DNA of 64,000 nucleotides from positions 389,734 to 453,733 of the forward strand of contig NZ_DS483477.1 in NCBI RefSeq assembly GCF_000154285.1. The letters run 5' to 3'. How positions within the stretch are numbered: the stretch's first letter is position 1; each line of letters opens with the position of its first letter. The translations under genes were made by a program, and so were the position numbers. The stretch is from Amedibacillus dolichus DSM 3991. Lineage in GTDB: Bacteria > Bacillota_I > Bacilli_A > Erysipelotrichales > Erysipelotrichaceae. The notes beneath the pieces were generated by a model. It did not search any database. It saw nothing but the letters and a program-made list of their open reading frames with translations, and was not told where the DNA came from. Of this stretch, positions 42,762 to 50,831 are shown piece after piece.

Positions 42762-43532
42762 ATGATAAAGGCAGTATTCTTTGATATAGATGGCACCTTG
42801 CTTTCCTTAAAAGACAATAGCTTTCCTGATAGTGCTCGTTTTGCGCTAACGCAGCTAAAGAAAAAAGGAATAAAAATTTTTATCGCTACTGGCAGACATT
42901 TGTCGGAAATGAAGTCTTTGGCGATTATGGAACTTCCTTTTGACGGATATGTGTTGTTAAACGGGCAGCTTTGTTTAGACGCAAATAAAAAAGTTTTATG
43001 CTCTTACCCGATTTTTCAAGAGGACAAGCATATACTTGTTGAGCTTTATGAGAAAAAGGACATTCCTATTATTTTTGTTGAGCAGGAAAGCCTCTATATC
43101 AATATGTCCAATGAGATAGTAGAGGCAGCTCAAAGAACCATCGCTTTGCCAATTCCTCCGATTGCTGCTTATAGTGGAAATCCTATTTATCAAGCGACAG
43201 CTTTTGTAAACAAAACGGAATGTGAACAAATCATGAAGCATCTTCCACATTGTAAAATGATGCGTTGGAATGATGTTGGTGTTGATATTATATCCAATCA
43301 AGGTGGTAAGGCAATCGGAATGGCACAAATTTTAAAACATTATCATTTACAAAGAGATGAGATTATGGCCTTTGGAGATAATGAGAATGATATGGATATG
43401 TTAGCCTTTGCAGGTCTAGGCATTGCTATGGGAAATGCTTTGGATATTGTGAAGAAGGTTAGCGATGATGTTACGGATACCGTAGATGAGGACGGTATTT
43501 ATCACGCTTTACAAAAATATCAGCTGCTTTAA
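42762..43532 (+). CDS. HAD-superfamily (Cof-type) phosphatase
   Basis: A 256-aa hydrolase of the HAD IIB group. Motif I DIDGTLLSL (near 8-16), motif II ATGRH (near 44), the conserved K in NQGGKAIGM, and motif IV GDNENDMDML (near 206-215). Located just after the PTS genes and perhaps on the same transcript, it may dephosphorylate a sugar phosphate made by the transporter. The ribosome binding site GGAGG precedes ATG 42762. Confidence 0.85.
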   Translation: MIKAVFFDIDGTLLSLKDNSFPDSARFALTQLKKKGIKIFIATGRHLSEMKSLAIMELPFDGYVLLNGQLCLDANKKVLCSYPIFQEDKHILVELYEKKDIPIIFVEQESLYINMSNEIVEAAQRTIALPIPPIAAYSGNPIYQATAFVNKTECEQIMKHLPHCKMMRWNDVGVDIISNQGGKAIGMAQILKHYHLQRDEIMAFGDNENDMDMLAFAGLGIAMGNALDIVKKVSDDVTDTVDEDGIYHALQKYQLL

Positions 43533-43599
43533 CCCTTTCTAAGCTGATAAACGCTAAAAATCTAAGTGCTCTTTTTTGCTTATAAGGGCTGTAATAGTG

Positions 43600-43643
43600 A
43601 AAACAAGACATGAAAATGCAAATTACTTTTGATGTCTTGTTTT
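43600..43643 (+). terminator. Terminator after the HAD gene
   Basis: A perfect 12-bp stem AAAACAAGACAT / ATGTCTTGTTTT, its 3' arm ending in four T residues. Confidence 0.65.
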
Positions 43644-43795
43644 GCTTGTATGGGGATATGGAAAATAAAAGGATAGGTAAAAGATATTTGAAAATATAGG
43701 ATAAGCAATCATACAGTTTATGTATAGACTAGGACTTTTCGCTGTCTTTTCTTGCTGTACATTCGCTTAGAAGATGCACCAAACACGAAAATATT

Positions 43796-43804
43796 TGTTA
43801 TAAT
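43796..43804 (+). promoter_or_regulatory. Extended -10 promoter of the patatin operon
   Basis: TGT-TATAAT, giving a start near 43811 and an ~87-nt leader. Confidence 0.55.
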
Positions 43805-43812
43805 GAAAGCAA

Positions 43813-43864
43813 GCAAAGTGTAGGAACTCGCAGCATCGGCTGTTACCGGTGTAGGAGCAAAGTG
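43813..43864 (+). promoter_or_regulatory. Repeat-bearing structured leader
   Basis: GCAAAGTG occurs at 43813 and 43857, and GTGTAGGA at 43818 and 43849. Between them lie a hairpin CAGC-ATCG-GCTG (43831-43842) and the palindrome ACCGGT. Placed between the promoter and the first ribosome binding site, it could be a cis-acting RNA or a protein-binding element. It does not match a riboswitch class I know. Confidence 0.4.
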
Positions 43865-43897
43865 TTATTTCGATTTCTTATATACAGAGGTGAGGTT

Positions 43898-44143
43898 ATG
43901 CTTGATCAGAAAACTTTTTTTGTTGTTCGTGCTTGGAGAAGCAATGTTTACTTTTTAAATAGGAAGCATACAGCAGCTTTTATGGAATTTTTTGGCAGTG
44001 TCGTACAAGCTTGTATAGTACGCTGTCATCAGTTTAAAAAGCTTTCCGGTATCGGAAATAAAGTGTTTGTAAAAATAACTCATGGGATATTTGCGCAAAG
44101 CTTAGAAACGAATACGGTAAGTAGATTGGAGCTTTGTGTATGA
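43898..44143 (+). CDS. 81-aa protein of unknown function, coupled to patatin
   Basis: I do not recognise this protein. It is basic, with a central aromatic/hydrophobic stretch (AAFMEFFGSVVQACIV, near 27-42) that is not clearly a membrane helix, and three cysteines. ATG 43898 has a strong AGAGGTGAGG site. Its TGA stop overlaps the patatin ATG as ATGA, the pattern of translational coupling. These two signs favour a real gene or a translated leader peptide over a chance frame. A longer frame from 43862 lacks a ribosome binding site. Confidence 0.5.
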   Translation: MLDQKTFFVVRAWRSNVYFLNRKHTAAFMEFFGSVVQACIVRCHQFKKLSGIGNKVFVKITHGIFAQSLETNTVSRLELCV

Positions 44144-45342
44144 AACGCGTTCTTGTTTTCGGCGGCGGAGGAAGTAAGGGAGCCTATGAAATCGGTGTTT
44201 GGAAAGCCTTAGACGAATTGGGATTACATTTTGATGCCGTATGTGGAACAAGCATCGGCGCTTTGATTGGAACTATGTATGTGCAGCAGGATTACGATAA
44301 GCTTGTTGAACTATGGGAGAAGATTGATGTAGAAGATGTGATTGCCAGTGGGATAAATTTGGATTTCGATATGGACTTGCTCATGTCGCAAAAGGGAAAA
44401 TATAAGGAGCTATTAGCTGGATATGTACAGCATAAGGGTGCTGATATTCGTCCCTTCAAAGAAATGCTTACCAAGCTTTTTGATGCAGATAAATTCTTTT
44501 CCAGTGATATTGATTTTGCTTGCATGTGTGTTAATGTAACAAAGCGTAAGGCTCAAAGAGTCTTTAAGAAGGATATGGACGCAGATAATGGAGTAGATTG
44601 GTTGTTGGCAAGCAGTGCTTGCTTTCCGGCTTTTCCGATGCATATTATCAAAGAGGAAAAGTATATTGATGGAGGGTATTCCTCTAATGTTCCGATTTCC
44701 TTGGCGAAAGCAATGCATGCAGATATGATCGTGGCAGTAGATTTGAAGTATGAGCCAAAGAAACGTCATAAATCTACAAAGTATTTGATGTATATACAGC
44801 CACATGTTCCACTAGGTTCTTTTTTGTATTTTGATCAGACGCGTATTTTGCGCAACCGAACCCTTGGTTATCTTGATACTATGAAAGCTTTTCAACGTTA
44901 TGAAGGTACCATTTATACCTTTTACCATGAAGAAAAGCTATTGTATTATGAAGAAGCTATAAAAGGAAGCTGCAAAGAAATTGCTGACTATATGAAAGGC
45001 TTATGGAAACAAGTGGAGCATGAGCGCTATCCTTATCTTGCGATATTGGAAATGATTGCCTATGATTTTCAACTGGAAGATAGCTGTATTTATCATATTC
45101 AAGAGCTTGTTGAACACTGCTTAGATGTTGTTGATAACAGTATGTATCATGGAAAGAAAATCGACAAGGAGCGTTTGAAAGAAATGATAAAGATGCGTAC
45201 GATATCAACGAAAAAGGAGAGTATTTTAGTTATGCTTGCCTATTTAAAGGATAATCATGAACAGCCTAAGCTTTCACGTCTTATGAAAGAAACATATATT
45301 AAAGCTTTTCTTCTTTATCAGCTACAAAAAAAGGTACTGTGA
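44140..45342 (+). CDS. Patatin-like phospholipase
   Basis: A 400-aa lipid acyl hydrolase. The oxyanion loop is GGGGSKGAY (8-16), the nucleophile S38 lies in GTSIGAL (G-x-S-x-G), and the dyad Asp is in DGGYSSNVP near 175-183, so all patatin elements are present. The C-terminal ~170 residues are helical and of unknown role. No signal peptide, so probably cytoplasmic or membrane-peripheral. ATG 44140 (GGAG at 44128-44131) is preferred to TTG 44134. A terminator follows. Confidence 0.88.
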   Translation: MKRVLVFGGGGSKGAYEIGVWKALDELGLHFDAVCGTSIGALIGTMYVQQDYDKLVELWEKIDVEDVIASGINLDFDMDLLMSQKGKYKELLAGYVQHKGADIRPFKEMLTKLFDADKFFSSDIDFACMCVNVTKRKAQRVFKKDMDADNGVDWLLASSACFPAFPMHIIKEEKYIDGGYSSNVPISLAKAMHADMIVAVDLKYEPKKRHKSTKYLMYIQPHVPLGSFLYFDQTRILRNRTLGYLDTMKAFQRYEGTIYTFYHEEKLLYYEEAIKGSCKEIADYMKGLWKQVEHERYPYLAILEMIAYDFQLEDSCIYHIQELVEHCLDVVDNSMYHGKKIDKERLKEMIKMRTISTKKESILVMLAYLKDNHEQPKLSRLMKETYIKAFLLYQLQKKVL

Positions 45343-45364
45343 CAGATAAGTCAAGCTCTAAGAC

Positions 45365-45408
45365 AAAAAAATACACCCAATTCCATAAGGAAGAAGGTGT
45401 ATTTTTTT
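45365..45408 (+). terminator. Terminator after the patatin gene
   Basis: AAAAATACACC pairs with GGTGTATTTTT and is followed by more T residues. It also lies just left of the IS1182-type remnant and could belong to that element's end. Confidence 0.75.
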
Positions 45409-45422
45409 GGTATAATTTATGT

Positions 45423-45525
45423 ATGACAAGTACTCAAATTAACCAAGAAAATTATACAGCATATCAGCCACATATGCTACTAGATTTTAATTTTTCTTTT
45501 CAAAACGATGTTCTTAAAGATGATT
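45423..45525 (+). pseudogene. IS1182-type transposase, N-terminal fragment
   Basis: The first ~34 codons of an IS1182-family transposase (INQENYTAYQP followed by LDFNFSFQNDVLKDD), recognisable by the N-Y-T-A-Y-Q and D-D-L-V-type start of the family. The frame is cut at 45526 by the left end of an IS3-family element. A TATAAT lies just upstream at 45411. The C-terminal part is found at 47662-48162 in the same orientation; the middle is missing. Confidence 0.75.
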
Positions 45526-46338
45526 TGGTACTATGTCAAGATTTCGGACAACTAAAATATAAGAATTTTCAATTTTTAGTTTAAATTATTCTGGTAGTAG
45601 TTTTTTTCATATTTGTTTGGAGATTGGTAATCACAATGAGAATGTATTCTTACTGTATTGTAAAATCCTTCTATGTATTCAAATACCATCTGATAGGCTT
45701 CTGAATAGTCATTTATCTTTTTTCTGTTTAGCCATTCTCTTTTTATCAATGCATGAAATGATTCTATGCATGCATTATCCCATGGATTCCCTTTTTTAGA
45801 GTAACTGCCGATCATTCCTACCGTTAGATTATAGTATTTTTTTGATGTGAATTGAACACCTCTGTCACTGTGTATTACTACCGGATTATCTGTTTTTCTC
45901 CTCCTTTTTGCTTCTTCCAGACATTTTAATACTTCCTCTACTTCCATTGTTTTTGTTAGTTTCCAGGCTATTATTTTTCTTGAGTATAAATCCATTATAC
46001 TTGTCAGATACACAAATCCTTCTTCCTGTGTCCAAATATAGGTTATATCTGTACACCAGGCTGAATTCGGCTTTTCAGGATTGAAATTACGTTTTAGAAT
46101 ATTCTTCAGTTTTGATGAAAAATCACTGTCCTTAGTGGTTATTGTGCATGGTCTGATATAATGGGCTTTAATACCCATCTCACGCATAATATTGCCCACA
46201 TATTTTTCGCTGACTTTTATTCCTGACTGATTCAGTTTTACAGTTATTTTCGGTGCTCCATAAATTTCATGTGATTCTTCATGAATTGCTTTTATTTTTT
46301 TACTGAGTTCCTGTTTTCTAACTTTTTGTTTAGAAGGT
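45526..46338 (-). mobile_element. Truncated IS3-family copy (tandem duplicate)
   Basis: These 813 bases are repeated almost exactly as 46339-47151. The piece runs from the IS terminal repeat through most of orfB, then stops where the next copy begins. It lacks the start of orfB, all of orfA and the other terminus. I spotted two base differences from the full copy (near 45691 and 46316). Confidence 0.85.
45576..46338 (-). pseudogene. Truncated IS3-family transposase orfB
   Basis: C-terminal part of the integrase-type transposase. The open frame begins at an internal Met at 46199 (207 aa), but homologous codons continue to 46338. The DDE residues are intact (D in WCTDITYIW, D in HSDRGVQF, E in ESFHALIK). 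The N-terminus is lost, so it is probably non-functional. Confidence 0.8.
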
Positions 46339-46388
46339 TGGTACTATGTCAAGATTTCGGACAACTAAAATATAAGAATTTTCAATTT

Positions 46389-47207
46389 TTAGTTTAAATT
46401 ATTCTGGTAGTAGTTTTTTTCATATTTGTTTGGAGATTGGTAATCACAATGAGAATGTATTCTTACTGTATTGTAAAATCCTTCTATGTATTCAAATACC
46501 ATCTGATAAGCTTCTGAATAGTCATTTATCTTTTTTCTGTTTAGCCATTCTCTTTTTATCAATGCATGAAATGATTCTATGCATGCATTATCCCATGGAT
46601 TCCCTTTTTTAGAGTAACTGCCGATCATTCCTACCGTTAGATTATAGTATTTTTTTGATGTGAATTGAACACCTCTGTCACTGTGTATTACTACCGGATT
46701 ATCTGTTTTTCTCCTCCTTTTTGCTTCTTCCAGACATTTTAATACTTCCTCTACTTCCATTGTTTTTGTTAGTTTCCAGGCTATTATTTTTCTTGAGTAT
46801 AAATCCATTATACTTGTCAGATACACAAATCCTTCTTCCTGTGTCCAAATATAGGTTATATCTGTACACCAGGCTGAATTCGGCTTTTCAGGATTGAAAT
46901 TACGTTTTAGAATATTCTTCAGTTTTGATGAAAAATCACTGTCCTTAGTGGTTATTGTGCATGGTCTGATATAATGGGCTTTAATACCCATCTCACGCAT
47001 AATATTGCCCACATATTTTTCGCTGACTTTTATTCCTGACTGATTCAGTTTTACAGTTATTTTCGGTGCTCCATAAATTTCATGTGATTCTTCATGAATT
47101 GCTTTTATTTTTTTACTGAGTTCTTGTTTTCTAACTTTTTGTTTAGAAGGTTTTCTGTTAACATAATCATAATATCCTGATTTACTGACATTAAGTTTAT
47201 CGAGCAT
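46389..47207 (-). CDS. IS3-family transposase OrfB (integrase domain)
   Basis: A 272-aa DDE transposase: an N-terminal HTH_21-type region (SEKYVGNIMREMGIKA near 61-76) and the rve integrase core with D in WCTDITYIW, D in VIHSDRGVQF and E in ESFHALIKREW. It is most likely made as an OrfAB fusion of about 390 aa: no stop codon lies between the frameshift site at 47300-47306 and the ATG at 47207 in this frame. Confidence 0.9.
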   Translation of the reverse strand: MLDKLNVSKSGYYDYVNRKPSKQKVRKQELSKKIKAIHEESHEIYGAPKITVKLNQSGIKVSEKYVGNIMREMGIKAHYIRPCTITTKDSDFSSKLKNILKRNFNPEKPNSAWCTDITYIWTQEEGFVYLTSIMDLYSRKIIAWKLTKTMEVEEVLKCLEEAKRRRKTDNPVVIHSDRGVQFTSKKYYNLTVGMIGSYSKKGNPWDNACIESFHALIKREWLNRKKINDYSEAYQMVFEYIEGFYNTVRIHSHCDYQSPNKYEKNYYQNNLN

Positions 47208-47275
47208 ACCGGAAATCGAAGCATTATTATCATTCTGCTTTTTTATTTTGATTTGATAATAAAGTTCCTGTTTCG

Positions 47276-47566
47276 TTATTTTCCCAGTATGCCAATAGCC
47301 TTTTTTAAGACATCAAGCGCATCCTGTGTATCTTTAAGCTCCTTACGCAAACGAGCAATTTCTTTAGCTTCATCACTAGAGAAATTACCAGAACCTCTGG
47401 AAACAATAGTACCATTATTTTTATCAGCATCTTTCACCCATTTATGAACAGTACTGTCAGCAATGTCAAAACGTTTAGCAATAGAAAGTTTAGATTCATC
47501 AGGATGATCAAGTACATACTGAACAACTCCTTGTTTAAATTCATCTGTAAATGTAGGTTTAGCCAT
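47276..47566 (-). CDS. IS3-family transposase OrfA (DNA-binding)
   Basis: A 96-aa protein with a helix-turn-helix (LSIAKRFDIADSTVHKWVKD near 23-42) and a C-terminal leucine-zipper-like helix (IARLRKELKDTQDALDVLKK). Near its end is the heptamer A-AAA-AAG, in the correct phase for -1 slippage into orfB. An AAGAGGAA site precedes ATG 47566. Confidence 0.88.
   Translation of the reverse strand: MAKPTFTDEFKQGVVQYVLDHPDESKLSIAKRFDIADSTVHKWVKDADKNNGTIVSRGSGNFSSDEAKEIARLRKELKDTQDALDVLKKAIGILGK
47300..47306 (-). promoter_or_regulatory. Programmed -1 frameshift site (A-AAA-AAG)
   Basis: On the minus strand orfA reads TTA-AAA-AAG. Slipping back one base enters a frame with no stop that joins orfB ~32 codons before its ATG. 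This is the known OrfAB mechanism of IS3-family elements. Confidence 0.7.
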
Positions 47567-47661
47567 AATTAAATTCCTCTTCTTTCTGTGTTAATAATTT
47601 ATGACAGTATACCATAAGATGCTTTAACTCTCACATTTAACTGATACGGTTTTTATTCTAG

Positions 47662-48162
47662 CATCAATACAGCGGATATGAAAAAAAGAAAGAAAAAATA
47701 ACGGACAAGAATCGTTATCAGCTACGACACATGGAGCGAGATGAAAACGGAACACCTGTATGTCCTGTCGGATATGTATTTGAAGTAGAACGTGTCGGAG
47801 TCAGCCTTAAGGGACAATACCCAAAAACGACCGTGTATTACAGAAATAAGAACTGCGTAGAATGTCCGCATAGGAGCAAATGCACGACATCAAAAAATGG
47901 AAGAAGCGCAAGGATCGTACCAGCCTTGGAGAAGATGCATAGAGAAATAGATGAATGTCTAAAGAGTGAGGAAGGAAAGAATCTGATGAAGAATCGCAGT
48001 GTACAGGCAGAGGGAGCGTTTGCGGATATCAAGCAGGACTTTGAATATGTACGACTTCATCGGCGAGGAGAAAGTGGAGTAAAAGTAGAATTAGAGCTAG
48101 TATGTATAGGATATAACCTTAGAAAGTATCATAATCGAAAAATAGCAAAAAATATGAATTAG
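47662..48162 (+). pseudogene. IS1182-type transposase, C-terminal fragment
   Basis: About 165 codons in frame after a stop at 47659. They include the zinc-like Cys cluster CVECPHRSKC and the terminal block NRSVQAEGAFADIKQDFEYV with LHRRGESGVKVELELVCIGYN, hallmarks of the C-terminus of IS1182/DDE_Tnp_1_6 transposases. An internal ATG at 47731 gives a 143-aa frame, but it is only the tail of the broken gene. 47615-47661 is unassigned junk between the IS3 end and this fragment. Confidence 0.75.
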
Positions 48163-48273
48163 TTTTCCACAATGGTAATTGTAAATATAAAAAAGAAGAT
48201 TCAAAAAAAGCTTTTAAGAAGGAAGCTGTTTTCAAAGTACCCAAAATTAAGGGTTATCCAATGATTCGAATAG

Positions 48274-48326
48274 AAAAAGGCTGTGATTTTCAGAGAAATA
48301 CTAATTTCTCTTACTCGTCACAGCCC
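48274..48326 (-). terminator. Terminator of the gatZ-like gene
   Basis: On the minus strand GGCTGTGA ... TCACAGCC encloses a smaller AGAGAAAT/ATTTCTCT hairpin and is followed by five T residues. Confidence 0.8.
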
Positions 48327-48337
48327 CTTTTGTATTC

Positions 48338-49663
48338 TTAACGGAATAATTCTTCCTGATGACTAGCGTAGCAGTATTCGGAAAGAGTGTAATCAATACG
48401 ATCGCGAATCAATGCTTCCGGATCGTTTTTCAATTCACCTTCACGTACTTTCGTATATTGCATAGGCATAAATTGTGATAATACACTTAATGGAATACCG
48501 ACTTCACGAAGGTTTTGAATCATGGTATCCTTAGCCTTTGCTACTCTTGCATCTGGCATATAGTAACGGCTGCGATCAGAGAAAGAGAATTTGCGCTTGA
48601 ACCATAATTCATTTTCATTTCCATGATAATGCTTTGCCCAATTCTTTGGTTCTTCCAACATAACTTCTTCAAGTACGTTGATGAAATTGCTTGGCTTTTT
48701 ATCTGTTCCATGCAATACCATTTCTTCAATATAAGCTAGTGAGAATAAGGCTTCACGCATTGCATACGTCAATGCCGGTCCTACCTTTAAGACACCGACA
48801 CCATCTTCTACCAATTCACGAAGCTTATGTTTGGTTTGGTAATCTGTGGAATGTCCTTCAAATACAAGGTTAGGGAAGTCCTTGATACTTGCCATAAGAT
48901 CTTTGGCTTTTTCACGATCATATTCTGTACAACCGGCATCTTTTTCTTCAACTCCTGGCTGTACTACAACGGCGATAACTTCCTTCCAAGCATCTTGTAG
49001 ATTTTCTTTTGCAAATGCAGCCTCAAATGCGGCAACGGTTGCTTTGAAATCTTCTACACGAGTTACCTGCATACCGGCATTTTCTTCCTGTGCTCCACCT
49101 GGAATCGGTACTTCGCTTCCGACGATATAGACAGGGTGAATTGCATCAGGATTTGTTTTTAATAGTTCTTGGTAAGTATCCTCGCAAACACGAACCAAAC
49201 GAGCTCCACGTGCGGCAATGATTTCATCGCTTAGACGAGTATTTGGATCATCACTTGCAACCTTCATGCTTGTATCAATATGAATTTTCGTAAATCCTGC
49301 TGCTACATAGCAACGCACTAGTTCTTCAGCAAGTTCCATGGCTTTAGCTTCATCATTTCCGACAAAGGTCAAAGGACCAAGGTGATCTCCACCTAAAAAG
49401 ATACGGCTTTTATCAAGGCCGATAGCATCAGCCTTTTCCATAACAAAGTTATAGAAGTCCTGTGGTGTCATACCGGTATATCCGCCGTTTTGATCTACCT
49501 GATTTGCTGTTGATTCAATAAGTACACATGAATCATCTCTTTTTGCACGCTCAAGAGCTGCTTCAATCACATAATCGTTGGCGCTGCAGCAAGAACAAAT
49601 TCCTACCGGCTGCCCGTTTTTCTGTTTTACTACCATTTGTTTCAATGGATTTGCTTGTGGCAT
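48338..49663 (-). CDS. gatZ: Tagatose-bisphosphate aldolase accessory subunit (GatZ/KbaZ-like)
   Basis: A 441-aa protein of the GatZ/KbaZ family. Family marks are ANPLKQMVVKQKNGQPVGIC (near 4-23), IFLGGDHLGP (near 82-91), HIDTSMKVASDDP and VFEGHSTDYQT (near 270-280). GatZ is needed for activity and stability of the class II aldolase GatY/KbaY, but no GatY gene is adjacent. It may pair with an aldolase encoded elsewhere, or have its own activity. The ribosome binding site AGGAGGA precedes the ATG. A promoter and a 10-bp inverted repeat lie upstream. Confidence 0.88.
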   Translation of the reverse strand: MPQANPLKQMVVKQKNGQPVGICSCCSANDYVIEAALERAKRDDSCVLIESTANQVDQNGGYTGMTPQDFYNFVMEKADAIGLDKSRIFLGGDHLGPLTFVGNDEAKAMELAEELVRCYVAAGFTKIHIDTSMKVASDDPNTRLSDEIIAARGARLVRVCEDTYQELLKTNPDAIHPVYIVGSEVPIPGGAQEENAGMQVTRVEDFKATVAAFEAAFAKENLQDAWKEVIAVVVQPGVEEKDAGCTEYDREKAKDLMASIKDFPNLVFEGHSTDYQTKHKLRELVEDGVGVLKVGPALTYAMREALFSLAYIEEMVLHGTDKKPSNFINVLEEVMLEEPKNWAKHYHGNENELWFKRKFSFSDRSRYYMPDARVAKAKDTMIQNLREVGIPLSVLSQFMPMQYTKVREGELKNDPEALIRDRIDYTLSEYCYASHQEELFR

Positions 49664-49698
49664 TTTATGTATCCTCCTTTAAGCTTTTTGCTGTAATC

Positions 49699-49727
49699 AT
49701 TATAGCATGATTTTATAGGAGCGTAAA
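49699..49727 (-). promoter_or_regulatory. Promoter of the gatZ-like gene
   Basis: On the minus strand: TTTACG (49727-49722), a 17-bp spacer and a consensus TATAAT (49704-49699). Confidence 0.6.
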
Positions 49728-49731
49728 TGCG

Positions 49732-49769
49732 TTGCACTTTTTGTATAAATGAATCGTTGAAAAGTGCAA
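49732..49769. promoter_or_regulatory. 10-bp inverted repeat upstream of gatZ
   Basis: TTGCACTTTT (49732-49741) and AAAAGTGCAA (49760-49769) are perfect inverted copies 18 bp apart, ending 5 bp upstream of the gatZ -35 box. No T-run follows on the minus strand, so this looks like an operator rather than the rluA terminator. Confidence 0.55.
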
Positions 49770-49778
49770 AGAAATGAA

Positions 49779-50705
49779 CTATTTTTTAAATATGCTTCTA
49801 TCATTACAGAGATTGATAGGTTCTACAAGCTTTTTCATATCTGTCGGTAAAGGACATTCGATGGTGATATTTTGCTGTGTGAAGGGGTGGCATAATTGAA
49901 TACGATAAGCATGCAGAGCACAACGATTGATGCGTTTATCATAATTGCCATAAAGGGTGTCATGCAGTAAGGGGTGGGTGATACTTGCTAAATGGACTCG
50001 TATTTGATGTGTCCTTCCTTGGTATAGCTTACAGGCTATAAGTGTATAATCTTGATATTGGGCGATTACATGAACATCTGTTTTAGCACTCTTTCCTTGC
50101 TTAGAAATGCGCATTTTCTTGGCATTGTGGCGATCTCTTCCAATTTGTTTGTCGATTGTAAGATCATCGTTTAAGACTTTGGCACAGAGGGCAAGATACT
50201 GGCGATCGATTTGTTTTTCCTGTAACATATAATCTAGCAGAGGCTGAAGCAAAGGAATTTTACAAAAGATAACCGCACCACTTGTTTCTTTGTCTAAGCG
50301 ATGAATAGCACGTACGGGAATATCTAAGCCTTGAAGCAGATAGTAGCCTTTTACGATATCGTATAAGGTTGTTTCCGTTTCATTGCCATCACTATGGACA
50401 AGCATAAAGCTTGGCTTATAGACAATGAGAAATAAATCATCTTCGTAAAGAATGCTGAGAGGATCGAAGCAGGGAATCAGGTGTTTTTCTAAATCGTATT
50501 GTGGAAAAGGCTGAATGCGGATAAGATCTTTCCTTTGCAAAGGAGTATTATGCAGAATTGTTTGTTGATTCACTTGAATGCGCTGTCCTTGATATAATTG
50601 TTTTTGCATCTTTTTGGCAATATGAAAATAGGCGAGCAGTTCATCGCTTGTTGTCATTGTGCAGTTTTCAATAAAGAGGGTGTTGTGCTTCCATTTTAAT
50701 TCCAT
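49779..50705 (-). CDS. RluA-family pseudouridine synthase
   Basis: A 308-aa rRNA/tRNA-modifying enzyme. The catalytic Asp is in RAIHRLDKETSGAVIF (HRLDxxTSG, near 135-150). The N-terminal ~75 residues are a weak S4-like domain. The C-terminal RTHQIRVHLASITHPLLHDTLYG-type block (here split as GRTHQIRVHLASI and HPLLHDTLYG) is typical. The start at 50705 is set by CGGAGT upstream; a longer frame to 50813 would cover the promoter of the divergent desulfoferrodoxin gene. The target uridine is unknown. Confidence 0.88.
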   Translation of the reverse strand: MELKWKHNTLFIENCTMTTSDELLAYFHIAKKMQKQLYQGQRIQVNQQTILHNTPLQRKDLIRIQPFPQYDLEKHLIPCFDPLSILYEDDLFLIVYKPSFMLVHSDGNETETTLYDIVKGYYLLQGLDIPVRAIHRLDKETSGAVIFCKIPLLQPLLDYMLQEKQIDRQYLALCAKVLNDDLTIDKQIGRDRHNAKKMRISKQGKSAKTDVHVIAQYQDYTLIACKLYQGRTHQIRVHLASITHPLLHDTLYGNYDKRINRCALHAYRIQLCHPFTQQNITIECPLPTDMKKLVEPINLCNDRSIFKK

Positions 50706-50758
50706 AAATAAACTCCGAAAAAATTTGAGCATTCTGCTACATATTTCATTTAAAAACG

Positions 50759-50767
50759 TGTTATACT
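50759..50767 (+). promoter_or_regulatory. Extended -10 promoter of the desulfoferrodoxin gene
   Basis: TGT-TATACT lies 65 bases upstream of the ATG. Confidence 0.5.
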
Positions 50768-50831
50768 TTATACATAAGTGATACCGTTGTATATCAATGG
50801 AAGAATACCACAAAATTAGGAGGAAATAAAT

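Larger units (their letters stand above)
43533..43897. other. Intergenic region with terminator, promoter and structured leader
   Basis: Holds the HAD gene terminator (43600-43643), then ~150 bases without recognisable content, then an extended -10 promoter (43796-43804) and an ~87-nt leader for the 81-aa ORF and patatin genes. Confidence 0.55.
45526..47151. repeat. 813-bp direct tandem repeat
   Basis: 45526-46338 and 46339-47151 are directly adjacent copies. The junction reads AGAAGGT|TGGTACTATG. This region is a likely site of recombination between copies. Confidence 0.85.
46339..47614 (-). mobile_element. IS3-family insertion sequence (IS150-like), apparently complete
   Basis: 1276 bp bounded by imperfect 13-bp inverted repeats, TGGTACTATGTCA (46339-46351) and TGACAGTATACCA (47602-47614), matching at 10 of 13 positions and ending TG...CA as in this family. 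It carries orfA and orfB on the minus strand, joined by a frameshift signal. No target-site duplication is seen at the outer ends, consistent with later rearrangement. It interrupts an IS1182-type transposase gene. Confidence 0.8.

Noticed and set aside
43813..43864. Known riboswitch upstream of the patatin gene.
   Set aside because: I could not match it to any class I know (for example TPP, preQ1, cyclic-di-GMP, T-box), so it is listed only as an unexplained repeat-bearing leader.
45526..45584. Frame running from the IS1182 fragment into the IS3 end, giving an apparent 81-aa protein from 45339.
   Set aside because: It is a chimera of the patatin downstream region, the IS1182 N-terminus and the IS3 end; only the middle part is meaningful.
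50706..50813. Longer RluA protein starting at 50813.
   Set aside because: The extension covers the promoter of the divergent desulfoferrodoxin gene, and a ribosome binding site fits the start at 50705.
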